A stretch of 64,000 nt of DNA from Erythrobacter sp. HL-111. Its GTDB lineage: Bacteria > Pseudomonadota > Alphaproteobacteria > Sphingomonadales > Sphingomonadaceae. The notes beneath the pieces were generated by a model, which was not told the origin of the DNA, did not search any database, and saw only the letters and a program-made list of their open reading frames with translations. The translations under genes were made by a program, and so were the position numbers. This document shows, in pieces, positions 48,580 through 56,735 of the stretch. The stretch lies in NCBI RefSeq assembly GCF_900105095.1, contig NZ_LT629743.1, positions 2,356,001-2,420,000 on the forward strand, written 5' to 3'. How positions within the stretch are numbered: the stretch's first letter is position 1; each line of letters starts with the position of its first letter.

Positions 48580-51324
48580 ATGGCAGATCGACCCGACTGG
48601 ACCGGAGCGCTGGAGCGGGCGCGGGCCCATGCGCCCTTTCTCGAGCGCGCGCTCGATCGCCAGGGAGAACTCGCCGAACTGCTGGCGGCGGGAGCGGGCG
48701 AGGCGGCGCTCGAATGGGCGAAGGCGCGCGGACGGGAAGGCGCGATCGAATCGGCGCTGCGGCGCGAGCGGCTCGGCCTTGCCGCGGCGCTGGCGATCGG
48801 GGACCTTGCCGGGGCCTTCCCGCTGGCGCGCGTGGTGCGCGAGCTGACGGGCTTCGCCGACCGCGCGCTCGACCGCGCGATCCGCGCCGCCGTGCGCGAG
48901 CGCACCGGCAAGGAAACCGCCGCGGGCTTCGTCGCCCTCGCGCTCGGCAAGCAGGGCGCGGGGGAGCTCAACTACTCCTCGGACATCGACCCGATCCTGC
49001 TGTTCGATCCCGCGCGCCTCCCCCGGCGCGAGCGCGACGATCCGGGCGAGGCGGCGCAGCGCTATGCCCGGAGGATCGTGCGGCTGCTCTCCGAGACGAC
49101 GGCGGAAGGCTATGTCGTGCGGGTCGACCTGCGCCTGCGCCCCGCGAGCGAGATCAGCCCGCCGGCCGTGCCGATCGCCTCCGCGCTGGCGCATTACCAG
49201 GGGCAGGCGCTGGCGTGGGAACGCGCCGCCTTCGTCCGGGCGCGGCCCGCGGCGGGCGACATCGCGCTGGGCGAGGAATTCCTCGCCGCCACCCGGCCCT
49301 TCGTCTGGCGGCGGCACCTCGATTTCGGCGCGATCGCGGAGATCCGCCGCCTCACCAAGCGCATCCGCGAGGACCACGATGGCCCGCCCCGCCCGGGTCC
49401 CGGCTTCGACGTGAAACGCGGGCGCGGCGGCATCCGCGAGATCGAGTTCTACGCCCAGACGCTCCAGCTCATCCATGGCGGGCGCGATCCCTCGCTGCGG
49501 GTCCGCGGCACGCGCGAGGCGCTCGATGCGCTGGCCGCGGCGGGGCACGTCGGGGCCGGGGATGCGCGCACGCTGGGGGACGGATACGACCGGCTGCGCG
49601 TGATCGAGCATCGCCTGCAGATGGTCCACGACCGCCAGACCCATTCGCTGCCCGAAAGCGCCGCGGCGCTCGATGCGGTTGCGCAGCTCGACGGCCTGGC
49701 GGACGGGGCGGCGCTGGTCGCGGAGCTCGGCGAACTGACCGCGCGAACGGGCGCGATCTACGATGCGCTGATCCGCGAGGACGCGCCCGCCGCGCCGGCC
49801 GTGCCCGCACGCGCACCGGCCCCGTCCCCTGTCCCTTCCGCATCCGCTGCCCCCGAACGCTCGGCCCGCGCCGCGGCCCTGGCGGAACGGATGGCGGGCT
49901 GGCGCGACGGGCGTTACCAGAGCCTGCGTTCGCCGCAGGCGCTCGCCGCCTTCGACGCGATCGCGCCCGTGCTGGCCGAGGCCTTCCTCGACGCCGACGA
50001 TCCCGAACGCGCGCTGGTGCGCTGGGAAAGCGTGCTCGACCGGGCGAGTTCGGCGATCAACCTGTTCCACCTGCTGAAGGCGCGCCCCGGCCTGCTCGAC
50101 CGGCTGATCTCCGCGCTCACCCTTGCCCCGACCCTCGCCGACGAGCTCGCGCGGCGGCCCGAACTGCTCGACATCCTGCTCGACCGCGAGGCGCGCGCCC
50201 TGCCGCATGCGGTCGAGGCGATCATGGGCCGGATCATGGCCGCCGCCGCGCGCGAGGACTACGAGGCGCTGCTCGACGCGATCCGGGTGGTGACCGGCGA
50301 GGTCCGTTTCGCGCTCGGTGTGGAGCTGGTCGAGGGCCGCGCCGACCCGCTCGCCGTCGCCGCCTCGCTCTCGCGCACCGCCGAGGCCGCGCTGCGTCTC
50401 GCCCACGAGGGGGCGGCGGCGGAATTCGCCAGGGCGCACGGGCGCATGGCAGGCGGCGAACTGCTCGTGCTCGGGCTCGGGCGGCTGGGCGGCGGGGCGC
50501 TGACCCATGCCTCGGACCTCGACATCGTCTATCTCTTCACCGGCGATTTCGCGGCGCGATCGGACGGGCCGCGGCCGCTGGGGGCGACGCATTACTTCAA
50601 CCGCCTTGCAAGCCGGGTGAGCGCGGCGCTGTCCGTGCCCACGGCCGAGGGCGCGCTCTACGAGATCGACACGCGGCTCCGCCCGCAGGGGGCGCAGGGG
50701 CCGCTCGCCGTGAGCTGCGATGCCTTCGCCAAGTACCAGCGCGAGGCGGCCTGGACGTGGGAGCACATGGCGCTCGCCCGGGCGCGGGTGCTGGCAGGGT
50801 CGGACGCGGCCCGCAAACAGGTCGAGGCGCTGATCGAGGATGTCCTGTTCCGCCCGCGCGATCCGGGCGATCTCAGGGAATCGGTGCTCGAGATGCGCGA
50901 CGCCATGGCGCGGCACAAGCAGCCGGGCGGGACGCTCGACGTGAAGCTGCTGCGCGGCGGGCTGGTCGATTTCGAATTTCTCGTCCACTACCTGCAATTG
51001 CGCGGCGGCCGGGCGCTGGCCGAAGCGCACCCGCTCGCCTTTTCGGCCGATCTCGGGCGGGCGATCCCGGCGCTTGTCGGGGCGGGGCTGCTGCCGCAGG
51101 GGTTTCGCGAGGACTACGATCTCATGACCCGCCTGCTCGTCGCCGGGCGCCTGCTCGCGCCGGGCGGCAGCGAGCCGCCCCCGCTCGCCGCGCGCGCGCT
51201 GGCGCAGGCGTGCCGGCAGGAGGATTACGCCGGCCTCTTGCGCGCGCTGGGCGAGGCACGGCAAAGGGTGGCGGCGACCTGGCGCGCGATTCTCGGCCAG
51301 GACATCCTGTCCACACCGTCTTGA
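48580..51324 (+). CDS. glnE: Bifunctional glutamine synthetase adenylyltransferase/deadenylase
   Basis: GlnE adenylylates and deadenylylates glutamine synthetase under the control of PII. The 914-residue protein (E. coli 946) has two nucleotidyltransferase halves. The first has LGKQGAGELNYSSDIDPILL near residue 130; the second has GLGRLGGGALTHASDLDIVY near residue 645, both with the paired aspartates. A Pro/Ala linker near residue 410 separates the halves. The C-terminal LRGGLVDFEFLVHYLQL block is typical. It starts divergent from the M28 gene and leads into bcp. Confidence 0.96.
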   Translation: MADRPDWTGALERARAHAPFLERALDRQGELAELLAAGAGEAALEWAKARGREGAIESALRRERLGLAAALAIGDLAGAFPLARVVRELTGFADRALDRAIRAAVRERTGKETAAGFVALALGKQGAGELNYSSDIDPILLFDPARLPRRERDDPGEAAQRYARRIVRLLSETTAEGYVVRVDLRLRPASEISPPAVPIASALAHYQGQALAWERAAFVRARPAAGDIALGEEFLAATRPFVWRRHLDFGAIAEIRRLTKRIREDHDGPPRPGPGFDVKRGRGGIREIEFYAQTLQLIHGGRDPSLRVRGTREALDALAAAGHVGAGDARTLGDGYDRLRVIEHRLQMVHDRQTHSLPESAAALDAVAQLDGLADGAALVAELGELTARTGAIYDALIREDAPAAPAVPARAPAPSPVPSASAAPERSARAAALAERMAGWRDGRYQSLRSPQALAAFDAIAPVLAEAFLDADDPERALVRWESVLDRASSAINLFHLLKARPGLLDRLISALTLAPTLADELARRPELLDILLDREARALPHAVEAIMGRIMAAAAREDYEALLDAIRVVTGEVRFALGVELVEGRADPLAVAASLSRTAEAALRLAHEGAAAEFARAHGRMAGGELLVLGLGRLGGGALTHASDLDIVYLFTGDFAARSDGPRPLGATHYFNRLASRVSAALSVPTAEGALYEIDTRLRPQGAQGPLAVSCDAFAKYQREAAWTWEHMALARARVLAGSDAARKQVEALIEDVLFRPRDPGDLRESVLEMRDAMARHKQPGGTLDVKLLRGGLVDFEFLVHYLQLRGGRALAEAHPLAFSADLGRAIPALVGAGLLPQGFREDYDLMTRLLVAGRLLAPGGSEPPPLAARALAQACRQEDYAGLLRALGEARQRVAATWRAILGQDILSTPS

Positions 51325-51345
51325 TCGAAATGGGGAGCCTTGTTC

Positions 51346-51819
51346 ATGACCGATTTTCCCGGCGTCGGTGACGCCATGCCCGACATCGCGATGGAAACGC
51401 CCGACGGCGGCAGCGTGAAGCCGTCGGATTTCGCGGGCCGCAAGCTGGTCGTGTTCTTCTATCCCAAGGACGACACGCCCGGTTGCACCACCGAGAACAA
51501 GGATTTCTCCGCGCTCAAGGACGAATTCGACGCGGCCGGCACCGCGCTGCTCGGGGTGAGCAAGGACCCGGCGAAGAGGCACCAGAAATTCATCGCCAAG
51601 CACGATCTCAAGGTCCCGCTCGCGAGCGATGCCGAGGAAGGCGGGCTGTCCGATGCGCTCGGCATCTGGACCGAAAAGCAGATGTACGGGAAGACCTACA
51701 TGGGCATGGTGCGTTCGACCTATCTGGTCGATGCGGACGGCAGGATCGCGCAGGTCTGGCCCAAGGTGAAGGTCAAGGGCCACGCCGAGGAGGTGCTCGC
51801 CGCGGCGAAGGCGCTTTGA
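51346..51819 (+). CDS. bcp: Thioredoxin-dependent peroxiredoxin, BCP type
   Basis: A 157-residue thiol peroxidase that reduces peroxides. The peroxidatic Cys47 lies in DDTPGCTTENKDF. In E. coli Bcp the resolving Cys lies five residues further; here that position is Lys52, so it would act as a 1-Cys or partner-resolved enzyme. KLVVFFYPKD and VRSTYLVDADGRI fit the thioredoxin fold. The ATG at 51346 follows GGGGAG; a TTG two codons upstream is an alternative. Its stop overlaps the start of the DUF455 gene. Confidence 0.93.
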   Translation: MTDFPGVGDAMPDIAMETPDGGSVKPSDFAGRKLVVFFYPKDDTPGCTTENKDFSALKDEFDAAGTALLGVSKDPAKRHQKFIAKHDLKVPLASDAEEGGLSDALGIWTEKQMYGKTYMGMVRSTYLVDADGRIAQVWPKVKVKGHAEEVLAAAKAL

Positions 51820-52628
51820 CGGACGGGGACGCCGCCCGGGGCAGCGTTGCGGGCGCGATCCGCGCCGCCCTCCTGACGGGCGAGCCGCGTGCCAAGTGTT
51901 TCGCCGCGCGCCGCGTGGCGAGGGCCTGGCGCCGGGGCGAACTCGCCTTCGCCTTCGACGTCGCGATGCCCGATCGGCCCGCGTGGCCGGGCGCGCCCGA
52001 ACTCCTCCCGCCGAACCGGATGCCCAAGCGGGGCAAGTTCGGATCGGAGCGGGCGCGGATCGCCATGTGGCATTCGCTCGCCCATATCGAATTCGTCGCG
52101 ATCGACCTCGCGCTCGACATGGCGGGGCGATTCGGGGGCGAGATGGGCGAGGAATTCGTGGGCGACTTTCTCGCCGTGGCCGCCGACGAGGCGATGCATT
52201 TCGCGCTCCTGGCGAGAAAGCTCGAATCCCTCGGCAGCTTCTACGGCGCCCTGCCCGCCCATGCCGGGCTGTGGGAAGCGGCGCATGAAACGCGCCACGA
52301 TGTCGCGGCAAGGCTCGCCGTGGTGCCCATGGTGCTCGAGGCGCGCGGGCTCGACGTGACACCCGCGACGCGCGATCGGGTCGAGGCCGCGGGAGATCGC
52401 CAGGGCGCGAAAATCCTCGCCCGGATCCTTGACGACGAGATCCGCCACGTGCGGTTCGGCACCAAGCATTTTCGGCAGGTCGCCGAGAATCTTGGAAAAC
52501 CGCCGGAATCCCTGTGGAAACGGCTGGTCGCGCAGCATTTCCGGGGAAGCCTGAAGCCGCCGTTCAACGACTCGGCGCGTCTTGCTGCCGGTTTGTCCCG
52601 GGATTTCTACACAAATGTTGCGCCCTAG
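51816..52628 (+). CDS. DUF455 ferritin-like protein
   Basis: A 270-residue ferritin-like protein. Helical segments carry IAMWHSLAHIEFVAIDLALD, DEAMHFALLARKLE and LDDEIRHVRFGTKHF, giving Glu/His residues that could bind a di-iron centre. No reaction is established for this family. The start is taken as TTG at 51816, overlapping the bcp stop; this gives good coupling, but a later start is possible. It probably forms a unit with glnE and bcp. Confidence 0.85.
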   Translation: MTDGDAARGSVAGAIRAALLTGEPRAKCFAARRVARAWRRGELAFAFDVAMPDRPAWPGAPELLPPNRMPKRGKFGSERARIAMWHSLAHIEFVAIDLALDMAGRFGGEMGEEFVGDFLAVAADEAMHFALLARKLESLGSFYGALPAHAGLWEAAHETRHDVAARLAVVPMVLEARGLDVTPATRDRVEAAGDRQGAKILARILDDEIRHVRFGTKHFRQVAENLGKPPESLWKRLVAQHFRGSLKPPFNDSARLAAGLSRDFYTNVAP

Positions 52629-52760
52629 GAATTGTTGCCGATAACCCCTGACCGTCTCCCGCAGGCGGCTCCGGCTCCCCGCGCATGGGCAACCAGGCGT
52701 GCGAATGACGCGCCGGGAACGCGACAAGGCGAAAAGGCCGCAACGAAGGACCGGGTCACA

Positions 52761-53537
52761 ATGAGCGCGACCGTGCTTGCCAGGATAACCAGGATTTTCG
52801 CGGCGCTGACCGCCGCGACCGGACTTGCCGCCGCGAGTCCCGCGCTCGCCGATTCGGCAGTCGGAATCTCCGCCGCCAATGCCGCCGCCGCCAACGCCGC
52901 GAGCGCCAATGCCGCGGCGGGCAATGCGAACTCCGCTTCGACCGCCGCCGCCGACGTGGTGAAGCCGGTCCGCGACGCGAAGGGCGAAAGCCTGACCGAC
53001 GGCGATCCGCGCTTCCGCCAGCTGTTCGCGAGCTGGCGCTCGCTCGACATCAGGGGTCCGGGCGCCCCGGCCGAACGGCCGGTCATTTCCGTGCCGTCGC
53101 GGATGCCGCTGTCGGGCTTTCGCATGACGAGCGATTACGGGATGCGCACGCACCCGGTGCTCGGTCGCCGCGCGCATCACAAGGGCGTCGATCTGGCCGC
53201 GCCCACCGGCACGCCGGTCTATGCCACTGCCGACGGGATCATCGGCCGGGCCGATTTCTCGCCGTCCTACGGGCTCGTCATCTATGTCGATCACGGCGCC
53301 GATCTCGAAACGCGCTATGCCCATCTCTCGAAGCTCGCCGTCGACCGGGGCGAGCGCGTGCGCAAGGGCGACCTGATCGGCTATGTCGGTTCGACCGGGC
53401 GTTCCACGGGTCCGCACCTCCATTACGAGGTCCGCGTCGAGGGGGTTGCAGTCAATCCGATTCCCTATATGGTGGAAACCGAAGTCCAGGTTGCCGCAGC
53501 CGACCGGCCCGAACTGACCGGACAGGGCGGGGACTGA
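52761..53537 (+). CDS. Secreted M23 peptidoglycan endopeptidase
   Basis: A 258-residue LytM-type metallopeptidase. An N-terminal signal (LTAATGLAAASPALA) is followed by an unusual Ala/Asn-rich low-complexity stretch (residues 38-65). The M23 domain then shows HHKGVDLAAPTGTPVYA (HxxxD) near residue 135 and GPHLHYEVRV (HxH). It cleaves peptidoglycan cross-bridges or activates amidases in cell division. The ATG at 52761 follows AAGGACC. A strong terminator lies about 90 bases after the stop. Confidence 0.93.
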   Translation: MSATVLARITRIFAALTAATGLAAASPALADSAVGISAANAAAANAASANAAAGNANSASTAAADVVKPVRDAKGESLTDGDPRFRQLFASWRSLDIRGPGAPAERPVISVPSRMPLSGFRMTSDYGMRTHPVLGRRAHHKGVDLAAPTGTPVYATADGIIGRADFSPSYGLVIYVDHGADLETRYAHLSKLAVDRGERVRKGDLIGYVGSTGRSTGPHLHYEVRVEGVAVNPIPYMVETEVQVAAADRPELTGQGGD

Positions 53538-53625
53538 TCGCAGTCGCCGGGCGCGGCGATCGAACCCGGCATGACAGTTTGCCCGTGAAGAGCGGGCCGG
53601 ACATTGGAGAGGGTGTCCGAACATG

Positions 53626-53653
53626 GGCGGCGGGTTTTCCCGCCGCCTTTTTT
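53626..53653 (+). terminator. Intrinsic transcription terminator after the M23 gene
   Basis: A perfect 9-bp stem GGCGGCGGG / CCCGCCGCC closes a TTTT loop (53635-53638) and is followed by six T (53648-53653). This is a textbook rho-independent terminator for the peptidase transcript. A second inverted GC-rich copy nearby (CGGCGGGTTTTCCCGCG) may add a weaker hairpin. Confidence 0.9.
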
Positions 53654-53829
53654 ATGGGGTCGGCGGGTTTTCCCGCGGGCTCTCCTGTCCAAGGCCCGAA
53701 TTGATCGCGCGGCGCACCGCCCGCATTCGATTTCTCTTGCCCGCAGGCCCCGCACGGTTAGTTTCCGTCTCCGAGAGAGAGCGCGCTCCGTTCCCGGGCG
53801 GACGAGGGCGCCCCTTTGGGAGACACATC

Positions 53830-55404
53830 ATGAGCCTGCATCCGACCGCGCACGCCGCGACCCGTCCCGATCACCCCGCCGTCATCATGGCCGGGAGCGG
53901 CAAGCAGATCACCTTTCGCGAAATGGAGGACGAGGCCAACCGCTTCGCCCGATTGCTGCGCGCGCGCGGGCTCGGCCCGAACGAGGCCGGCGGGGATGCC
54001 TTCGCCGTTCTGCTCGAGAACCGGATCGAATATTTCACCCTCATCTGGGGCTCGCAGCGGTCGGGGACCATGCTGGTGCCGATCTCGACCCGCCTGACCG
54101 CGCCCGAGATCGCCTATATCCTGCGCGACAGCGAGGCGAAGCTGCTCATCACCTCGACCGCGTTTTCCGACGTTCTCGAAGGGGTGCGGCGCGAATGCCC
54201 CGACCTGCCCGTGCTCGTGATGGACGGCGAGGGCGAGGAGGACTTCGCCGCCGCGCTTTCGGCCCGGAGCGCCGAGCCGATCGAGGACCAGACGGCGGGC
54301 AGCGTGATGCTCTATTCCTCGGGCACGACCGGGCGGCCGAAGGGCATCCGCCCCGCCCCGCCCGCCGATCCCGACCCGCAGGCGGCGGTCCCGCTCATGG
54401 GCCTCGCGGTGATGGGCGCCGGAATGCCGACCGACGGGTCGATGGTCTATCTCTCGCCCGCCCCGCTCTACCACGCCGCGCCGATCGGCTGGTGCTCGAC
54501 CGCGCATCGGCTCGGCGGGACGGTGGTGATGATGGAGAAGTTCGAGCCCGAGGCCGCGCTCGCCGCGATCGAGAAATACAAGGTCACCGACAGCCAGTGG
54601 GTCCCGACCCATTTCGTGCGTTTCCTCAAGCTCGATCCCGAGGTGCGGGCCCGTTACGACCTGTCGAGCCACCGGCGCGCGCTGCACGCGGCCGCCCCCT
54701 GCCCGGTCCCGATCAAGCGCGAGATGATCGAATGGTGGGGACCGATCGTGAACGAATATTACGCGGGGAGCGAAGGCATCGGGATGACCATGGTGCGCTC
54801 GCCCGACTGGCTCGATCACCCGGGCAGCGTGGGCAAGGCGATCTACGGCAAGCTGCACATCTGCGGGCCCGACGGGGAGGAACTGCCCGCCGGCGAGGAC
54901 GGGCTCGTCTATTTCGAGAACGACCTGCTCCCGACCTATCACAATGATCCCGACAAGACGCGCGAGGCGATGCATCCGAAAGGCTGGATGACATTGGGCG
55001 ACATCGGGCACGTCGACGAGGACGGCTTCCTCTATCTCACCGACCGCAAGAGCCACATGATCATTTCGGGCGGGGTCAACATCTACCCGCAGGAGATCGA
55101 GAATCTGCTGGTGACGCACGACAAGGTGATGGACGCCGCCGTGATCGGCGCGCCCGATCCCGATCTCGGCGAAAAGGTCGTCGCGGTGGTCCAGCCCGTC
55201 GACATGGCCGAGGTCGAGAAGGACGGGGGTGCGGCGCTGGAGCAGGAGCTGCGCGATTTCCTCGGCCCCCAGCTCGCCCGGATCAAGCTGCCCAAGCTGT
55301 TCGATTTCCGCCCCGATCTCCCGCGCGAGCAGAACGGCAAGCTCTACAAGCGCGAATTGCGCGACGAATACGCGGCGAAAGCCAAAGAGGGAGTGCACGC
55401 GTGA
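53830..55404 (+). CDS. AMP-binding acyl-CoA synthetase
   Basis: A 524-residue ANL-superfamily enzyme that activates a carboxylic acid through an acyl-AMP to acyl-CoA. The P-loop is MLYSSGTTGRPKGI near residue 160; NEYYAGSEGIGMT, GWMTLGDIGHVDEDGFLYLT and the KSHMIISGGVNIYPQEIE hinge follow, and the C-terminal lysine lies in PREQNGKLYKRELRDEY. The ATG at 53830 is used. Its stop overlaps the start of a P450 gene (ATGA), so both probably act in one oxidation pathway for a lipid or terpenoid. Confidence 0.92.
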   Translation: MSLHPTAHAATRPDHPAVIMAGSGKQITFREMEDEANRFARLLRARGLGPNEAGGDAFAVLLENRIEYFTLIWGSQRSGTMLVPISTRLTAPEIAYILRDSEAKLLITSTAFSDVLEGVRRECPDLPVLVMDGEGEEDFAAALSARSAEPIEDQTAGSVMLYSSGTTGRPKGIRPAPPADPDPQAAVPLMGLAVMGAGMPTDGSMVYLSPAPLYHAAPIGWCSTAHRLGGTVVMMEKFEPEAALAAIEKYKVTDSQWVPTHFVRFLKLDPEVRARYDLSSHRRALHAAAPCPVPIKREMIEWWGPIVNEYYAGSEGIGMTMVRSPDWLDHPGSVGKAIYGKLHICGPDGEELPAGEDGLVYFENDLLPTYHNDPDKTREAMHPKGWMTLGDIGHVDEDGFLYLTDRKSHMIISGGVNIYPQEIENLLVTHDKVMDAAVIGAPDPDLGEKVVAVVQPVDMAEVEKDGGAALEQELRDFLGPQLARIKLPKLFDFRPDLPREQNGKLYKRELRDEYAAKAKEGVHA

Positions 55405-56726
55405 TGGCGAGCATGAGCGAAACCGCCAAGAGCGCCGCGGCGCCCGCCGTGCTGGCGCCCGATATCGCGCGCGAGGTGATCGATCCCAGGGCCTATGCCG
55501 AGTGGGACGGCCTCCTCGATACTTTCGACGCCTTGCGCGCTGAAACCCCCGTGGCGAAGGTCATGCCGGGCACGGAAGGCCTGTTCGAGCCGTTCTGGCT
55601 GGTGACGAGCTATGACGAGGTCATGCGGATTTCGAAGGACAACAAGGGCTTCCTCAACAATCCGCGCCCGGTGGTGTTCAGCTACAACCAGGCGATCGAA
55701 TTCAGCCGCGCGGCGACGGGTTCCGACATGCTGGTCGATTCGCTGGTGGTCTTCGACGCGCCGGTGCATCCGAAATACCGCCGCCTGACGCAGGACTGGT
55801 TCATGCCGAGGAACCTCCAGAAGATGGAGGAGGAGATCCGCGCGCTTGCCCACCGCACGGTGGACGCGATGATCGCCAAGGGGCCTGAACTCGACTTCGT
55901 GAAGGAAGTCTCCGGCCCTTACCCCCTGCGCGTCGTCATGCAGATCCTCGGCGTGCCAGAGGCGGACGAGCCGCGGATGCAGATGCTTACCCAGCAGCTG
56001 TTCGGCGGGCAGGACGCGGACCTTTCGGGGACCGGCATGGAGAACATGACGCCCGAACAGGTGGTCGAACTGGTCGCAGGTGCGGTTCGCACCTTCGAGG
56101 ACTATTTCGCCGCGCTCGCCGAGGAACGCCGGGCGAACCCGACCGAGGACGTCGCCAGCGTCATCGCCAACGCCACGGTCGACGGCGAACCGCTGCCGCC
56201 GCGCGACATGGCGGGCTATTACATCATCGTCGCGACCGCCGGACACGACACGACCAGCGCCTCGACCGCGGGCGCGATGCAGGCGCTGGCGAACGATCCC
56301 GAGCAATGGGAGCGCGTCAAGGCCGATCGCGCGCTGCTGCCCGGCATCGTCGAGGAGGCGATCCGCTGGACCACGCCGGTGCAGCACTTCATGCGGACCG
56401 CGGCCGAGGATTGCGTGGTCGGCGGCCAGCAGGTGAAGAAGGGCGACTGGCTGATGCTGAATTACGTCGCCGCGAACCACGACCCGGCCCAGTTCGACAA
56501 TCCGCGCAGGTTCGACGCCGCCCGCTCGCCCAACCGCCACCTCGCCTTCGGCGCGGGGGCGCACCAGTGCCTCGGCCTGCATCTTGCCCGGCTGGAGATG
56601 CGGCTGCTGTTCGAAGCGCTGCTCGACAAGGTGGGCGCGGTCGAACCGGCGGGCGAGGCGAAGCGGGCGAACAGCACCTTCGTCGGCGGGCTGAAGACGC
56701 TGCCCCTGCGTATCCGGGCGGGGTAA
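55404..56726 (+). CDS. Cytochrome P450
   Basis: A 440-residue soluble bacterial P450. The I-helix motif is ATAGHDTTSAS near residue 280, ExxR lies in IVEEAIRWTTP, and the haem loop is FGAGAHQCLGLHLARLE near residue 385. It differs clearly from the CYP153-like protein at 26.5-27.8 kb, so the two are not recent duplicates. Coupling to the acyl-CoA synthetase suggests a substrate that is hydroxylated and then activated, such as a terpenoid or steroid side chain (inference). Redox partners are not adjacent. Confidence 0.9.
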   Translation: MASMSETAKSAAAPAVLAPDIAREVIDPRAYAEWDGLLDTFDALRAETPVAKVMPGTEGLFEPFWLVTSYDEVMRISKDNKGFLNNPRPVVFSYNQAIEFSRAATGSDMLVDSLVVFDAPVHPKYRRLTQDWFMPRNLQKMEEEIRALAHRTVDAMIAKGPELDFVKEVSGPYPLRVVMQILGVPEADEPRMQMLTQQLFGGQDADLSGTGMENMTPEQVVELVAGAVRTFEDYFAALAEERRANPTEDVASVIANATVDGEPLPPRDMAGYYIIVATAGHDTTSASTAGAMQALANDPEQWERVKADRALLPGIVEEAIRWTTPVQHFMRTAAEDCVVGGQQVKKGDWLMLNYVAANHDPAQFDNPRRFDAARSPNRHLAFGAGAHQCLGLHLARLEMRLLFEALLDKVGAVEPAGEAKRANSTFVGGLKTLPLRIRAG

Positions 56727-56735
56727 AGCGCCCCG

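Noticed and set aside
45729..51371. An 1880-codon open frame on the plus strand
   Set aside because: It runs antisense through agmatine deiminase and the M28 peptidase and then out of frame through glnE. Its product is rich in Arg, Ala and Gly with no domain likeness. Long antisense frames are expected at this GC content.
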